Source: a virus
Length of the DNA: 28,084 nucleotides
Reading direction: 5' to 3' (one strand)
IMG/VR virus record: IMGVR_UViG_3300022602_003129
Location: 1 to 28,084 of that record
In this document: in pieces, positions 1 to 7,808 of the stretch
Layout of the letters: every line of letters starts with the position of its first letter
Numbering within the stretch: the first letter of the stretch is position 1
Made by a program: the position numbers and the translations under genes
Notes under the pieces: generated by a model
What the model saw: the letters and a program-made list of their open reading frames with translations, nothing else
The model's database searches: none
What the model was told of the DNA's origin: nothing

Positions 1-2
1 CT

Positions 3-515
3 TGTCTTTTTAACGAACTTGTGGACTTCGTGGAAATCGAACAAGCATGGCACTATGTAATGTGGAATGCCGAAGAACGTAAGAAGTTCAAAACTCCTTG
101 GTGGCGTAGTGGCTGGTTGCGCTGGCGCACATGGCGCTGTCCAGAAGCTGGTATGGCTTATTTGAATTGGGCTAAAGATTTGGACAACAGCGAGTTTCTC
201 GAAGAAGGTGAAACTCCAGAGCTGACACATCAAGCCAAAGCCGCTCGTGAGATTATCGAGCTTTATACTTGGTGGACTACTGTCTATCGAAATCGTCCAG
301 AGCCGATGGAAGCAAGTGGCTGGACTGCTTACTGTGAAGCCGCACGAATGGCCAATGGTGGTCGACTAAGTTTCAGCGGTGACAAAAGTCCTGAGCTTGC
401 CGAAATGAGCAAGATTGCCATGGACAAAATGCACAAGATGGAAGAGGCTTACGAAGCAGAAGACGAAGCTATGATGATTCGTCTAATAAAAATTCGTCAG
501 AGTCTTTGGACTTAA
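3..515 (+). CDS. Trp-rich conserved phage protein, 5' end cut by window
   Basis: The reading frame is open from the first bases of the window (residues CLFNEL precede the GTG at 21), so the gene most likely begins upstream and this is its C-terminal part, about 170 residues. It is unusually rich in Trp (12 in the last 164 residues), with clusters such as PWWRSGWLRWRTW and YTWWTTVYRNRP, then an acidic helical tail (MEEAYEAEDEAMM) ending in RLIKIRQSLWT. I recall similar proteins of unknown function in T4-like cyanophages, a recollection that needs a database search. No catalytic motif is visible. It ends 10 nt before the first radical-SAM gene, so it probably shares that transcript. A GTG start at 21 is possible but has no evident ribosome binding site. 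Function unknown. Confidence 0.75.
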   Translation, partial: CLFNELVDFVEIEQAWHYVMWNAEERKKFKTPWWRSGWLRWRTWRCPEAGMAYLNWAKDLDNSEFLEEGETPELTHQAKAAREIIELYTWWTTVYRNRPEPMEASGWTAYCEAARMANGGRLSFSGDKSPELAEMSKIAMDKMHKMEEAYEAEDEAMMIRLIKIRQSLWT

Positions 516-525
516 TAAGTACAGT

Positions 526-1743
526 ATGACTTCAAATACTATATGTGCTATTCCTTGGGTACACCTAAACATTATTCCTCGCGGTAAAGTATATCACTGT
601 TGCATGACTAGTGATTATAAAGAATATGCAGGCGATTTAACTACACAGACTATCGAAGAAATTTGGAATGGAGATTACATGAAAAATCTCCGCAAGGACA
701 TGATTAATGGTATTGAACCTAAGATTTGTTCTAAATGCTTTGAATCAGAACGTAGCGGTGGTGGCAGTACACGATTAAATCATAACAAATATTTTAATAA
801 AAAATTAGCAGATATTCCTATTATTACTGCACCCGATGGCCATGTTGACCAAGTAGATTTAAAATATTGGGATTTTAGATTTAGTAATCTTTGTAATTAC
901 AAATGTCGAACATGTGGCCCTGAATTTAGTAGTTCATGGTTGCCAGATGCAGAACGATTAGGTTGGATTACTAATGATAGAAAAGTAATTGAAATTGAAA
1001 ATGTTGGTGAGGCTACTAACGTAGACTTTCTTAAAAAATACATCGATACTGTAGAAAAAATTTACTTTGCAGGCGGTGAGCCATTACTTATGGACGAACA
1101 CTGGCAAATTTTAGAAATGCTAGACCAAGCACAGAGATACAATGTTATCTTAACTTATAATAGTAATTTAAGCAAACTAACTTATAAAGATAAAAATGTA
1201 TTAGATTATTGGCGCAAATGGGGGCAACGAATCTGGTTATGGCCCAGCATAGATGAAATTGATGAACGAGCAGAACTAATACGTAGCGGAACTAATTGGG
1301 CTAATGTAGAAGCTAACTTAAGGGCAGTAAATGAACTTAAGATACACATACGTCCTAGTATTACTGTCAGTGCCATGAATGTATTCAGAATTCCAGAAAT
1401 ACTTGATCGTCTAATTGAAATAGGTGTTATTAAAAAAGATTACGAGCGTATGCTTAATTTTTCAATTAACGTAGTAGAGTATAGTCCTAGATTCCACGTA
1501 AGCATATTACCAGATAGTTATAGAAAAGAAATTAGACAGCGACTAGAAAATTATATTGTTGACTATCGTATGAAATATAATACGGATATCAGACATTTGT
1601 TTTTACATTTATTCTGGCATTTGGAAAAACCACAAAATATAAAATGGTTAGAAGAATTTAAAAACTTTACTGCTACTGTAGATAAAATGCGTGGAGAAGA
1701 TACATTAAATACTATTCCCGAACTAAAGGAAATTCTAAGTTAA
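526..1743 (+). CDS. Radical SAM protein with N-terminal twitch/SPASM-like Cys cluster
   Basis: 405 residues. The radical-SAM signature CxxxCxxC is at C126/C130/C133 (LCNYKCRTC), followed by the SAM-binding GGEP motif at 186-189 (YFAGGEP). Before the core lies a second Cys set: C7, C25/C26 and C68/C71 (CAIPW, YHCCM, CSKC), as in proteins where the auxiliary Fe-S (twitch/SPASM) region sits N-terminal. The family cleaves S-adenosylmethionine on a [4Fe-4S] cluster to make a 5'-deoxyadenosyl radical; the auxiliary-cluster types commonly modify peptides or proteins, but the substrate here is unknown. The stop overlaps the next start (TAATG at 1741-1745), which suggests translational coupling in a three-gene operon. 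No strong Shine-Dalgarno precedes ATG 526. No precursor-peptide-like ORF was seen alongside. Confidence 0.88.
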   Translation: MTSNTICAIPWVHLNIIPRGKVYHCCMTSDYKEYAGDLTTQTIEEIWNGDYMKNLRKDMINGIEPKICSKCFESERSGGGSTRLNHNKYFNKKLADIPIITAPDGHVDQVDLKYWDFRFSNLCNYKCRTCGPEFSSSWLPDAERLGWITNDRKVIEIENVGEATNVDFLKKYIDTVEKIYFAGGEPLLMDEHWQILEMLDQAQRYNVILTYNSNLSKLTYKDKNVLDYWRKWGQRIWLWPSIDEIDERAELIRSGTNWANVEANLRAVNELKIHIRPSITVSAMNVFRIPEILDRLIEIGVIKKDYERMLNFSINVVEYSPRFHVSILPDSYRKEIRQRLENYIVDYRMKYNTDIRHLFLHLFWHLEKPQNIKWLEEFKNFTATVDKMRGEDTLNTIPELKEILS

Positions 1744-2858
1744 TGGCCAAATATCTTATTAAACCTGAATCTGCTTACGGTAATCCTGAAGAAGTATTAT
1801 CCCGACATGCGTGTGCCGCACCTTTTAGGCACATTGAAATACACATGAGCGGAAAGATTAGTGCATGTTGCCAAACTTGGTTACCCACTTGGGTTGGAGA
1901 TTTACTCACTGATAGTGCGGAGGAAGTCCTTAATAATATGGACAGACGCCGTATACAAGACGATATGCGTCAGGGTAAATTTACCGAATGTAACGATCAA
2001 TGCCCGCAACTAAATTCTTTATTACATAATCAAAAAAGAGAATACTACTGGGATATTGTTCCGATAGAAAACTTAGATAACTATCTAGCCCATAGATCGG
2101 TAGATGTATATTTTAGTTATGACCCTAGTTGTAATTTGCAATGTCCAAGTTGCAGGCACGGCCTTATTGTATGGGATCCTACAGATCCTACGGATTATAA
2201 AGCGCAACAAGCCGTACGTATACATGAGCGTGTAAAACAACTTGTCGACCTGCTAATATCACAGTATCCAAAAGTTGTACTGAGTATTACAGGTAGTGGT
2301 GACCCATTTGCTAGTCCTTTGTACTGGAGTTACCTAGAAGAGTTAGCCAGCAAGCCTGTACCTCCTAATTTATTCATTAATCTCCAAACTAATGGAGTTA
2401 TGATGACAGAGCAAAATTGGAACGCTATAAAACCTTTGTGGCCGCATATTGCCTATGTTAATATAAGCGTAGATGCCGCCACTGAAGATACTTATAAAAT
2501 TGTTCGTAAGAACGGAAACTTTAAACGTCTACAAAAGAATTTAGACCTGTTAGATCAAATGATTATAGATGGATGTTTTCCAAATATAAATGGTTGGCAA
2601 AGTAATCTAATAGTTCAAAAAGACAACTATATGGAACTTAAACCCTTTGTAGAATGGCAAATGGGTTTTAAATCTAAACCGGTAATTTGGACTAACTTAA
2701 TTGCACAGTGGTGGCATATAGGCGATGAACAATTTAAAACTATGGCTATTTGGCAGGACAACCATCCTGAGAGATCTCAATTAATAGAAATTCTTAAAGA
2801 TCCAATTTTTAAAAATGAGCAAGTCAAATTAGGTAATATGGCTGCTCTTGTACCATGA
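1743..2858 (+). CDS. Second radical SAM protein with N-terminal auxiliary Cys cluster
   Basis: 371 residues. The core signature is C130/C134/C137 (SCNLQCPSC). The usual GGEP is replaced by a GSGDP loop (SITGSGDPFASP), which can serve the same SAM-contacting role. The N-terminal part repeats the pattern of the upstream gene: CAAPF (C24), ACCQTW (C42/C43) and CNDQC (C83/C87), consistent with one auxiliary Fe-S cluster. The two genes therefore look like diverged paralogues that kept the same domain order. The start overlaps the upstream stop by 1 nt and the end overlaps the next start by 4 nt (ATGA at 2855-2858), so all three radical-SAM genes are probably co-translated. The Trp-rich C-terminal segment (IAQWWHIGDEQF) has no function I can assign. 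Substrate unknown. Confidence 0.87.
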   Translation: MAKYLIKPESAYGNPEEVLSRHACAAPFRHIEIHMSGKISACCQTWLPTWVGDLLTDSAEEVLNNMDRRRIQDDMRQGKFTECNDQCPQLNSLLHNQKREYYWDIVPIENLDNYLAHRSVDVYFSYDPSCNLQCPSCRHGLIVWDPTDPTDYKAQQAVRIHERVKQLVDLLISQYPKVVLSITGSGDPFASPLYWSYLEELASKPVPPNLFINLQTNGVMMTEQNWNAIKPLWPHIAYVNISVDAATEDTYKIVRKNGNFKRLQKNLDLLDQMIIDGCFPNINGWQSNLIVQKDNYMELKPFVEWQMGFKSKPVIWTNLIAQWWHIGDEQFKTMAIWQDNHPERSQLIEILKDPIFKNEQVKLGNMAALVP

Positions 2859-4963
2859 CTAATCTTAATAAAGACAGAGATCAGGTTATACTCGAACATA
2901 TCCTAGAAAAAGATAACATTAATCATGCTAATAGTCATCTAGGAAATTTTGAAACAAAAAATACAAAGTTTGACATATTTGATAAACCTTGGGACGAAAC
3001 AGATAAATTCCGAGTAGCAATGATTATGGCGCCAGCCTGGGGTGTATTATTTCCTCCCTATAATCTAGCAAAACTTGTGGGGTTGATCAGGCATTACAAT
3101 TACAGTACCAAAGTATATGATTTAAACATAGAATCGTATCATGTTATTAAACAAGAAGTAGGAGAAGACTATTGGAGAGGTGAAAAATATTTTCTCTGGA
3201 CTAATAGACAAAATTTCTTTGAAAAAGTATTGCCACATTTAAAACCCTTGTTTGATCGAGTTATTGATCAATTAGTTGAAGACAGCCCCCGAGTAATTGG
3301 ATTTAGTGTTTATAATACTAATTTGTTTGCTGTAGAATACTTGTTTAATGAATTAAAAGAAAAACTGCCTGAAACATGTTTCATAGCCGGTGGGCCCGAA
3401 ACATTAACTGGATCCACTATATTTGATTTGCCTTTTAATTATTTCTTTGTAGGTGAAACCGAAGGTACCCTGATAGATCTACTAGATAACTTACCAGAAA
3501 CATTTCCGCTAAGACAACGAATAGGCACAACTGACAGTCGATTAAAATTAGAAGAATTACCTTTCCCAGATTATTCAGATTATAATTTATCTAACTATCA
3601 ACATCCAGATGGTGTTAGTATAGAAACATCTAGAGGATGCATAGCAGAATGTAGTTTTTGTGCCGAAACATATTTTTGGAAATTTAGAAGTAATACACCT
3701 GAACGTGTTATAGAAGAAATAGAACATCAAATTGAAAAATTTGGAGTTAAACGTTTTTGGTTTGTAGATAGTTTAGCTAACGGAAATCTTAAAAATTTTA
3801 GAAGATTGATCGATTTAGTATTAGAAAAAGAAATTGATATTAGATGGAACAGTTATGTAAGATGTGACGGTCGCATGGATAAGGCTTTTATTGAAAAAAT
3901 AAAAGATAGTGGTTGTACATGTTTAAGTTACGGTGTAGAATCAGGTAGTCAAAAAGTCTTACTTGATATGCGTAAAAAAATTGAAATATGGGAAATTGAA
4001 AACAATCTAAGAGATGGTGCAGAAGTAGGACTGTTTAATCATGTTAACTGGATGGTTGGGTTTCCTACAGAAGAACCTATAGATTTTTTACACAGTTTGC
4101 AACTAATATCAAATGCTAGAACTCATATAGGAGCTATTAGTCCTGGTTTTGGAGCAGGGCCTGCTACTGCTAGTCATATGTATACAGATTGGAAAGTATA
4201 CGGGATGGTCGGTGAAGATAGATTAAGTGATAAAACTTTTTTAAGTACTTGGTGGACTGATGGATTTAAAAATACTATTCTGCATCGATTTATAAGAATA
4301 AAATTATTGCATGTTTGGTTGGATATTTTAGAAACGCATGCCGGGTCAACTATTGTTAATAGTCAAAAGTATTCAAATATTAATAGTTTTTACAGTGTGT
4401 CAAATCTAGGACAAAGTAAAGAATATTGTACTTACGATAATTTTGTAAATCTAAAACAATTTACAAACAATCTTGGCCTTGCTAATGAATATCTCTCATT
4501 AGCTTACGCAATATATTTGTATTTTGGTTCGGGGGATATTTTTGTAAGATTTGATCCATCTTCAGATTTTGCTACTTTTGGTAGTTGGTTAACAAATGAT
4601 TACACTGCCGATTTTAGTATATCAATAAAATCTGACGGATCTTACGATTTGAAATTGATACATAAGTTTGACCACCACCGTGCATTGGATGAAACTAAAT
4701 CAAGTGTGTACGCTTGGGAAACTTCGCAATATGATAAATCATTTAGTGAAACAATAAACATGACAGGTAATATATCGGATTGGATTAGCCCAGACAACCA
4801 AACTGGAGAAACTGTACATAATCGTCGTAGAAAAAATATAATACCTATTGTTGCAGAAAAACAACAAGATCCAAACGATCCAAAAGTTCTTTTAGAAGCT
4901 ATGCTCAAAAGAGATGCCGAAAAAGCCAAGTATTTGAAGGGTATTCAGAACTTGACAGAATAG
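2855..4963 (+). CDS. B12-binding-domain radical SAM protein
   Basis: 702 residues. Residues about 50-215 look like a B12-binding (Rossmann-type) domain: a PPYNLAKLVGLIR segment, then VIGFSVYNTN, the typical IAGGPE (about 177-182) and GETEGTLIDLL. The radical-SAM core follows with C262/C266/C269 (GCIAECSFC) and continues with WFVDS, YGVESGSQKVL and MVGFPTEE, as in Elp3/MiaB-like folds. No DxHxxG motif is evident, so cobalamin, if bound, would be base-off without the usual His ligand; in some relatives the domain persists without proven B12 use. About 220 C-terminal residues (from about 480) match nothing I recognise. Class members include methyltransferases and ring-forming enzymes; the reaction here is unknown. 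It is the last gene of the radical-SAM operon, and its 3' end contains the promoter of the next gene. Confidence 0.87.
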   Translation: MTNLNKDRDQVILEHILEKDNINHANSHLGNFETKNTKFDIFDKPWDETDKFRVAMIMAPAWGVLFPPYNLAKLVGLIRHYNYSTKVYDLNIESYHVIKQEVGEDYWRGEKYFLWTNRQNFFEKVLPHLKPLFDRVIDQLVEDSPRVIGFSVYNTNLFAVEYLFNELKEKLPETCFIAGGPETLTGSTIFDLPFNYFFVGETEGTLIDLLDNLPETFPLRQRIGTTDSRLKLEELPFPDYSDYNLSNYQHPDGVSIETSRGCIAECSFCAETYFWKFRSNTPERVIEEIEHQIEKFGVKRFWFVDSLANGNLKNFRRLIDLVLEKEIDIRWNSYVRCDGRMDKAFIEKIKDSGCTCLSYGVESGSQKVLLDMRKKIEIWEIENNLRDGAEVGLFNHVNWMVGFPTEEPIDFLHSLQLISNARTHIGAISPGFGAGPATASHMYTDWKVYGMVGEDRLSDKTFLSTWWTDGFKNTILHRFIRIKLLHVWLDILETHAGSTIVNSQKYSNINSFYSVSNLGQSKEYCTYDNFVNLKQFTNNLGLANEYLSLAYAIYLYFGSGDIFVRFDPSSDFATFGSWLTNDYTADFSISIKSDGSYDLKLIHKFDHHRALDETKSSVYAWETSQYDKSFSETINMTGNISDWISPDNQTGETVHNRRRKNIIPIVAEKQQDPNDPKVLLEAMLKRDAEKAKYLKGIQNLTE

Positions 4964-4980
4964 CTAGACGGCGCTATAAT
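4952..4980 (+). promoter_or_regulatory. Consensus sigma70-type promoter
   Basis: TTGACA at 4952-4957 and TATAAT at 4975-4980 are separated by exactly 17 bp, a perfect match to the housekeeping promoter consensus. The -35 box lies in the last codons of the B12 radical-SAM gene. Transcription should start near 4987, giving a short leader before the TTG start at 5012. In T4-like phages such promoters are read early by host RNA polymerase. Confidence 0.85.
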
Positions 4981-5000
4981 ATATACATGTTAAACAAAGC

Positions 5001-5005
5001 AGGAG
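5001..5005 (+). promoter_or_regulatory. Ribosome binding site that decides a TTG start
   Basis: AGGAG sits 6 nt before the TTG at 5012 but directly abuts the in-frame TTG at 5006, so 5012 is the usable start. Confidence 0.75.
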
Positions 5006-5011
5006 TTGAAA

Positions 5012-6199
5012 TTGGCTAAAACAGCTACCAAAACTCGCGTTACCAAAAAGCAGGTAATTGCGCATCGTACACGAGCAGTAAAAGATCACAGCCCAGTTTG
5101 GGACAATGTGGAACAAATGGATGCTGAACAATTTCTCCGTCACTGGCATACTGCTATGCAATATTACCGTTTGGAATTTAGCGGTAAAGATTTGAAGCCA
5201 GCAGTTATCAAATGGATGCAGTCAGTTGGTTGCACCAAAGAAGACATTGCCGCTTACAAGCGAACCAAAGATGGTCGTTCAAACGTAACAATGGGTGCCA
5301 TTGCAAGTTGTTTGCTTCGTGGCATGCCCGCAGTTCGCGCTGATTTCAATCAAGGACGCGATACTGCCGCTTGGTTGCGTGAGCAGATTACAGAAGTTAT
5401 TGAAGCTGGTAAAAATGACGTCGAAGATGAAGTTGTAGAAACTAAACCCTTAGTAGTACAGCCCAGCATCCAAGAGCGTGTCAAAGAAGCCGCTTATCGT
5501 ATGACTGAAGAATTGGAAGATGCCATTGAAGGTTTCCAAACGGACCCAGAAAATTTTGATCCAAAAGCGTTCAAAGTTTTGAACTTGCTCAAGGGTAAAG
5601 AAGTCAAAGCCGCACATGCTAGACTTATTAAAACCCTCTACAGCAGGGATTTAGCTGAACTTGAAGAGTTGGCTAGCGGCAAGGCAGATGAACAGCTTAA
5701 AGAGGGCTATAGCCACCGTACCAAAAAGCAAATTCGTAATTTAATTGCGTTTTACCAAGAGATTATGAGTGCTTGTGATATGTTGGCACAGGAAGCCAAA
5801 GTTAACCGTAAGCCACGTAAAACTAAAGTTGTACCTAAGGACAAATTGGTTGCCAAGCTCAAGTACATGAAATCGAACGAGCCTCTAAAATTGGTTTCGA
5901 TTAACCCTGCGGATATTATTGGTTCGAAGGAACTTTGGGTGTTCAATACTAAAACACGTAAATTGGGCAAATACATTGCCTCAGAGTTTAACGATTTGGG
6001 TGTTAAGGGAACTACAATTACAGGATTCGACGAATTCAAAAGCATCCAAAAGACTGTACGTAAGCCCGAAGACAAACTCAAAGAGTTTAAGTCAGCAGGC
6101 AAAGTCCAACTACGCAAGTTCTTGGAAGACATTAATGCTACAGACACTAAGATGAATGGACGTATTAATGAAGATACAGTACTGTTGAAAGTGCAGTAA
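5012..6199 (+). CDS. Conserved T4-like phage protein of unknown function
   Basis: 395 residues from TTG 5012 (MAKTATKTRVTKK), chosen because AGGAG at 5001-5005 is correctly spaced for it. It is a basic, soluble-looking protein with no signal peptide or TM segment. The N-terminal part is helical (QFLRHWHTAMQYYRLEF). A middle acidic region (NDVEDEVVETK) precedes a charged helical stretch, then a Lys/Arg-rich linker (KVNRKPRKTKVVPKDK). The C-terminal about 120 residues look like a folded domain with INPADIIGSKELWVFNTKTRK and VKGTTITGFDEFKS, a block I recall from T4-like cyanophage proteins of unknown function. It is the only gene here behind a perfect sigma70-type promoter, so early expression is likely. 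The basic character would suit nucleic-acid binding, but that is a guess. Confidence 0.85.
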   Translation: MAKTATKTRVTKKQVIAHRTRAVKDHSPVWDNVEQMDAEQFLRHWHTAMQYYRLEFSGKDLKPAVIKWMQSVGCTKEDIAAYKRTKDGRSNVTMGAIASCLLRGMPAVRADFNQGRDTAAWLREQITEVIEAGKNDVEDEVVETKPLVVQPSIQERVKEAAYRMTEELEDAIEGFQTDPENFDPKAFKVLNLLKGKEVKAAHARLIKTLYSRDLAELEELASGKADEQLKEGYSHRTKKQIRNLIAFYQEIMSACDMLAQEAKVNRKPRKTKVVPKDKLVAKLKYMKSNEPLKLVSINPADIIGSKELWVFNTKTRKLGKYIASEFNDLGVKGTTITGFDEFKSIQKTVRKPEDKLKEFKSAGKVQLRKFLEDINATDTKMNGRINEDTVLLKVQ

Positions 6200-6215
6200 C
6201 GTATAGCAAATCGTG

Positions 6216-6223
6216 GATAAATA
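6216..6223 (+). promoter_or_regulatory. T4-late-type promoter box (GATAAATA)
   Basis: GATAAATA differs by one base from the T4 late box TATAAATA. It lies in the gap after the gene ending at 6199, 21 nt before ATG 6245, and would give a leader of about 16 nt including GAGAG. Confidence 0.6.
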
Positions 6224-6244
6224 CTCAAAAGAGAGTGTTTATCC

Positions 6245-7705
6245 ATGACCCAACTATCAATTCAAGACGGCATTGTACAATTAATTAATGCAGAATTAGC
6301 CAATACTACAGGTACATTTACGCACAATGGCGACTATACCATTAACGGTTCAATTACTGCCGATACTATTAATGTAAGAAACATACTTACAGAAAACGGT
6401 TCTAATCTAAATAATTGGCAAGGCGCTAGTGAAGAAGAGTTAAACGGACAAGGGTTTAGCTGGAATTGGCCTAATGGCTCTACCCAATTACAATACAGAA
6501 CAGGCGGACGTTTATGGGCAAGTTCTGGTTTTGATACAGGCCCAGATCAAACTTATAAAATAGACAACGTCCCAGTAATTACTAGCAGTGGGCTAGGCGA
6601 TACCATTGTTAACAGCAAACTACGTGCATTAGGTACACTAGTTAATCTTAATGTAAGCGGAGATACAACACTAGGCGATTTTGCGTTTTTTAGCAGTAAC
6701 TACAATCGACTAGGCATTGGCACAGACGAACCAAGCGCCGCTATCAACATTTTAGAAAATAATATAAGCATTGTATTGGGCAGTCCTAATATTACAGGTG
6801 CGTATGTTGGAACTGATAGTAATCATGATTTTACTATTGTTACAGACGGCTTATCTCGTGTTACAATAAAACAAAGTGGCGAAGTTAATGTTGGTGATCA
6901 GTACAGAGGCGGTGGTGTATTAAATGTTTACGGTACGTTAACTGCTACTAACATAGTAACTGATAATAGAATAGATCGCACACACCCATTACAGTTTACA
7001 GCAACAACTGATACAAGTATCTATGGTCTAGGAATACAATGGGTCGGCACAGGTGCTACACGTCAGTTAGCAATGACAAGCGGTCCTGATCGTTTATACT
7101 CTAGCGAAAGTTTTGATATTGGGTTGGGCAAAGGTTACTATGCTAACGGCCAGTTTGTGTTGAACGAATCGATATTAGGCCCAACTGTTGTTCAATCGAG
7201 CTTAACTAGTGTAGGTGCATTACACAGTTTATCAGTTACTGGCGATACTCAACTATTGGGTAAACTACAAGTAAACGGTTTAGTTACAGCAACTGATATT
7301 GTGTTCAATGACGGTGTTAATAGTTTGGAAATAAAAAATACCGGATTTAATTTTAATAACGCTGTTAAACTAACACAGGCTACTGCAAATATAGTTTACG
7401 GCGACAATAATCAAATCAGCATTGGCGATAATACACTACAGTCTAAACCAGTAAAAGTATTTGGCAAGTTAAGTGTCGGTATTAACAATCCAGATCCTAG
7501 TTTGAACTTTAGTGTAAATGGAGATGTTAGTATTGGTGGCAAACGCTTTACTACACACATTGCCGCTCCTACTACCGGCAGTTATGTAGTTGGAGACATC
7601 TGCTGGAACGCTGAACCAAAAGCCGATGACTATGTTGGTTGGGTATGCGTAGCAACAGGCACACCTGGACAATGGCTGGGCTTTGGACAAATTGCCGCTC
7701 AGTAA
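6245..7705 (+). CDS. Fibre-like virion structural protein
   Basis: 486 residues, rich in Thr, Asn, Gly and Val and poor in Cys, made of short beta repeats typical of tail-fibre or baseplate-associated proteins. The N-terminal segment has the TINGSITADTINVRNI pattern of triple-beta-spiral-like shafts. Repeated blocks of the kind NSKLRALGTLVNLNVSGDT and QSSLTSVGALHSLSVTGDT occur near residues 123 and 320. GIGTDEPSAAINI and VGINNPDPSLNFSVNGD resemble the linkers seen before fibre tips. The last about 45 residues (PTTGSYVVGDICWN to GTPGQWLGFGQI) form a compact Trp-rich end domain found at the C-termini of many phage fibre or spike proteins. A late-type box at 6216 and GAGAG at 6231-6235 precede the ATG. 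An extracellular, trimeric role is inferred, not shown. Confidence 0.82.
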   Translation: MTQLSIQDGIVQLINAELANTTGTFTHNGDYTINGSITADTINVRNILTENGSNLNNWQGASEEELNGQGFSWNWPNGSTQLQYRTGGRLWASSGFDTGPDQTYKIDNVPVITSSGLGDTIVNSKLRALGTLVNLNVSGDTTLGDFAFFSSNYNRLGIGTDEPSAAINILENNISIVLGSPNITGAYVGTDSNHDFTIVTDGLSRVTIKQSGEVNVGDQYRGGGVLNVYGTLTATNIVTDNRIDRTHPLQFTATTDTSIYGLGIQWVGTGATRQLAMTSGPDRLYSSESFDIGLGKGYYANGQFVLNESILGPTVVQSSLTSVGALHSLSVTGDTQLLGKLQVNGLVTATDIVFNDGVNSLEIKNTGFNFNNAVKLTQATANIVYGDNNQISIGDNTLQSKPVKVFGKLSVGINNPDPSLNFSVNGDVSIGGKRFTTHIAAPTTGSYVVGDICWNAEPKADDYVGWVCVATGTPGQWLGFGQIAAQ

Positions 7706-7715
7706 AATTGACTTC

Positions 7716-7723
7716 TATAAATA
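7716..7723 (+). promoter_or_regulatory. T4-late-type promoter box (TATAAATA)
   Basis: An exact TATAAATA in the 103-bp gap between the fibre gene and the QueD-like gene. By T4 spacing, transcription would begin near 7729, giving a leader of about 80 nt that holds the hairpin at 7743-7767. A 5-bp inverted repeat (GACTT 7710-7714, AAGTC 7723-7727) flanks the box. Confidence 0.6.
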
Positions 7724-7742
7724 AGTCTGTATAATTATACTA

Positions 7743-7767
7743 TGCGGACTTAGGCATTCATCCCGCA
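7743..7767 (+). promoter_or_regulatory. Leader hairpin before the QueD-like gene; weak preQ1-I-like candidate
   Basis: TGCGG (7743-7747) pairs with CCGCA (7763-7767) around a 15-nt loop containing CTTAGGC, followed by an A-rich tail (ATATAAACTC). A 5-bp GG/CC stem, a loop with UAG-like bases and an A-rich 3' tail upstream of a queuosine-type gene recall the preQ1-I riboswitch. However, the tail lacks the CUA that would form the pseudoknot, and the loop is longer than usual. It may be only a 5'-end hairpin. The ribosome binding site AGGAGA lies downstream at 7798-7803. Confidence 0.25.
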
Positions 7768-7808
7768 ATATAAACTCTGCATGTCATTGCTACTTTTAGG
7801 AGAAGACA

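Noticed and set aside
5752-6246. 164-residue minus-strand ORF opposite the gene at 5012
   Set aside because: It is Ser/Leu-rich with no motif, lies antisense to a well-supported gene and has no fitting ribosome binding site.
7709-7735. TTGACT ... TATAAT as a sigma70 promoter before the QueD-like gene
   Set aside because: The spacer is only 15 bp and the -35 is imperfect; the exact TATAAATA at 7716 explains the region better.
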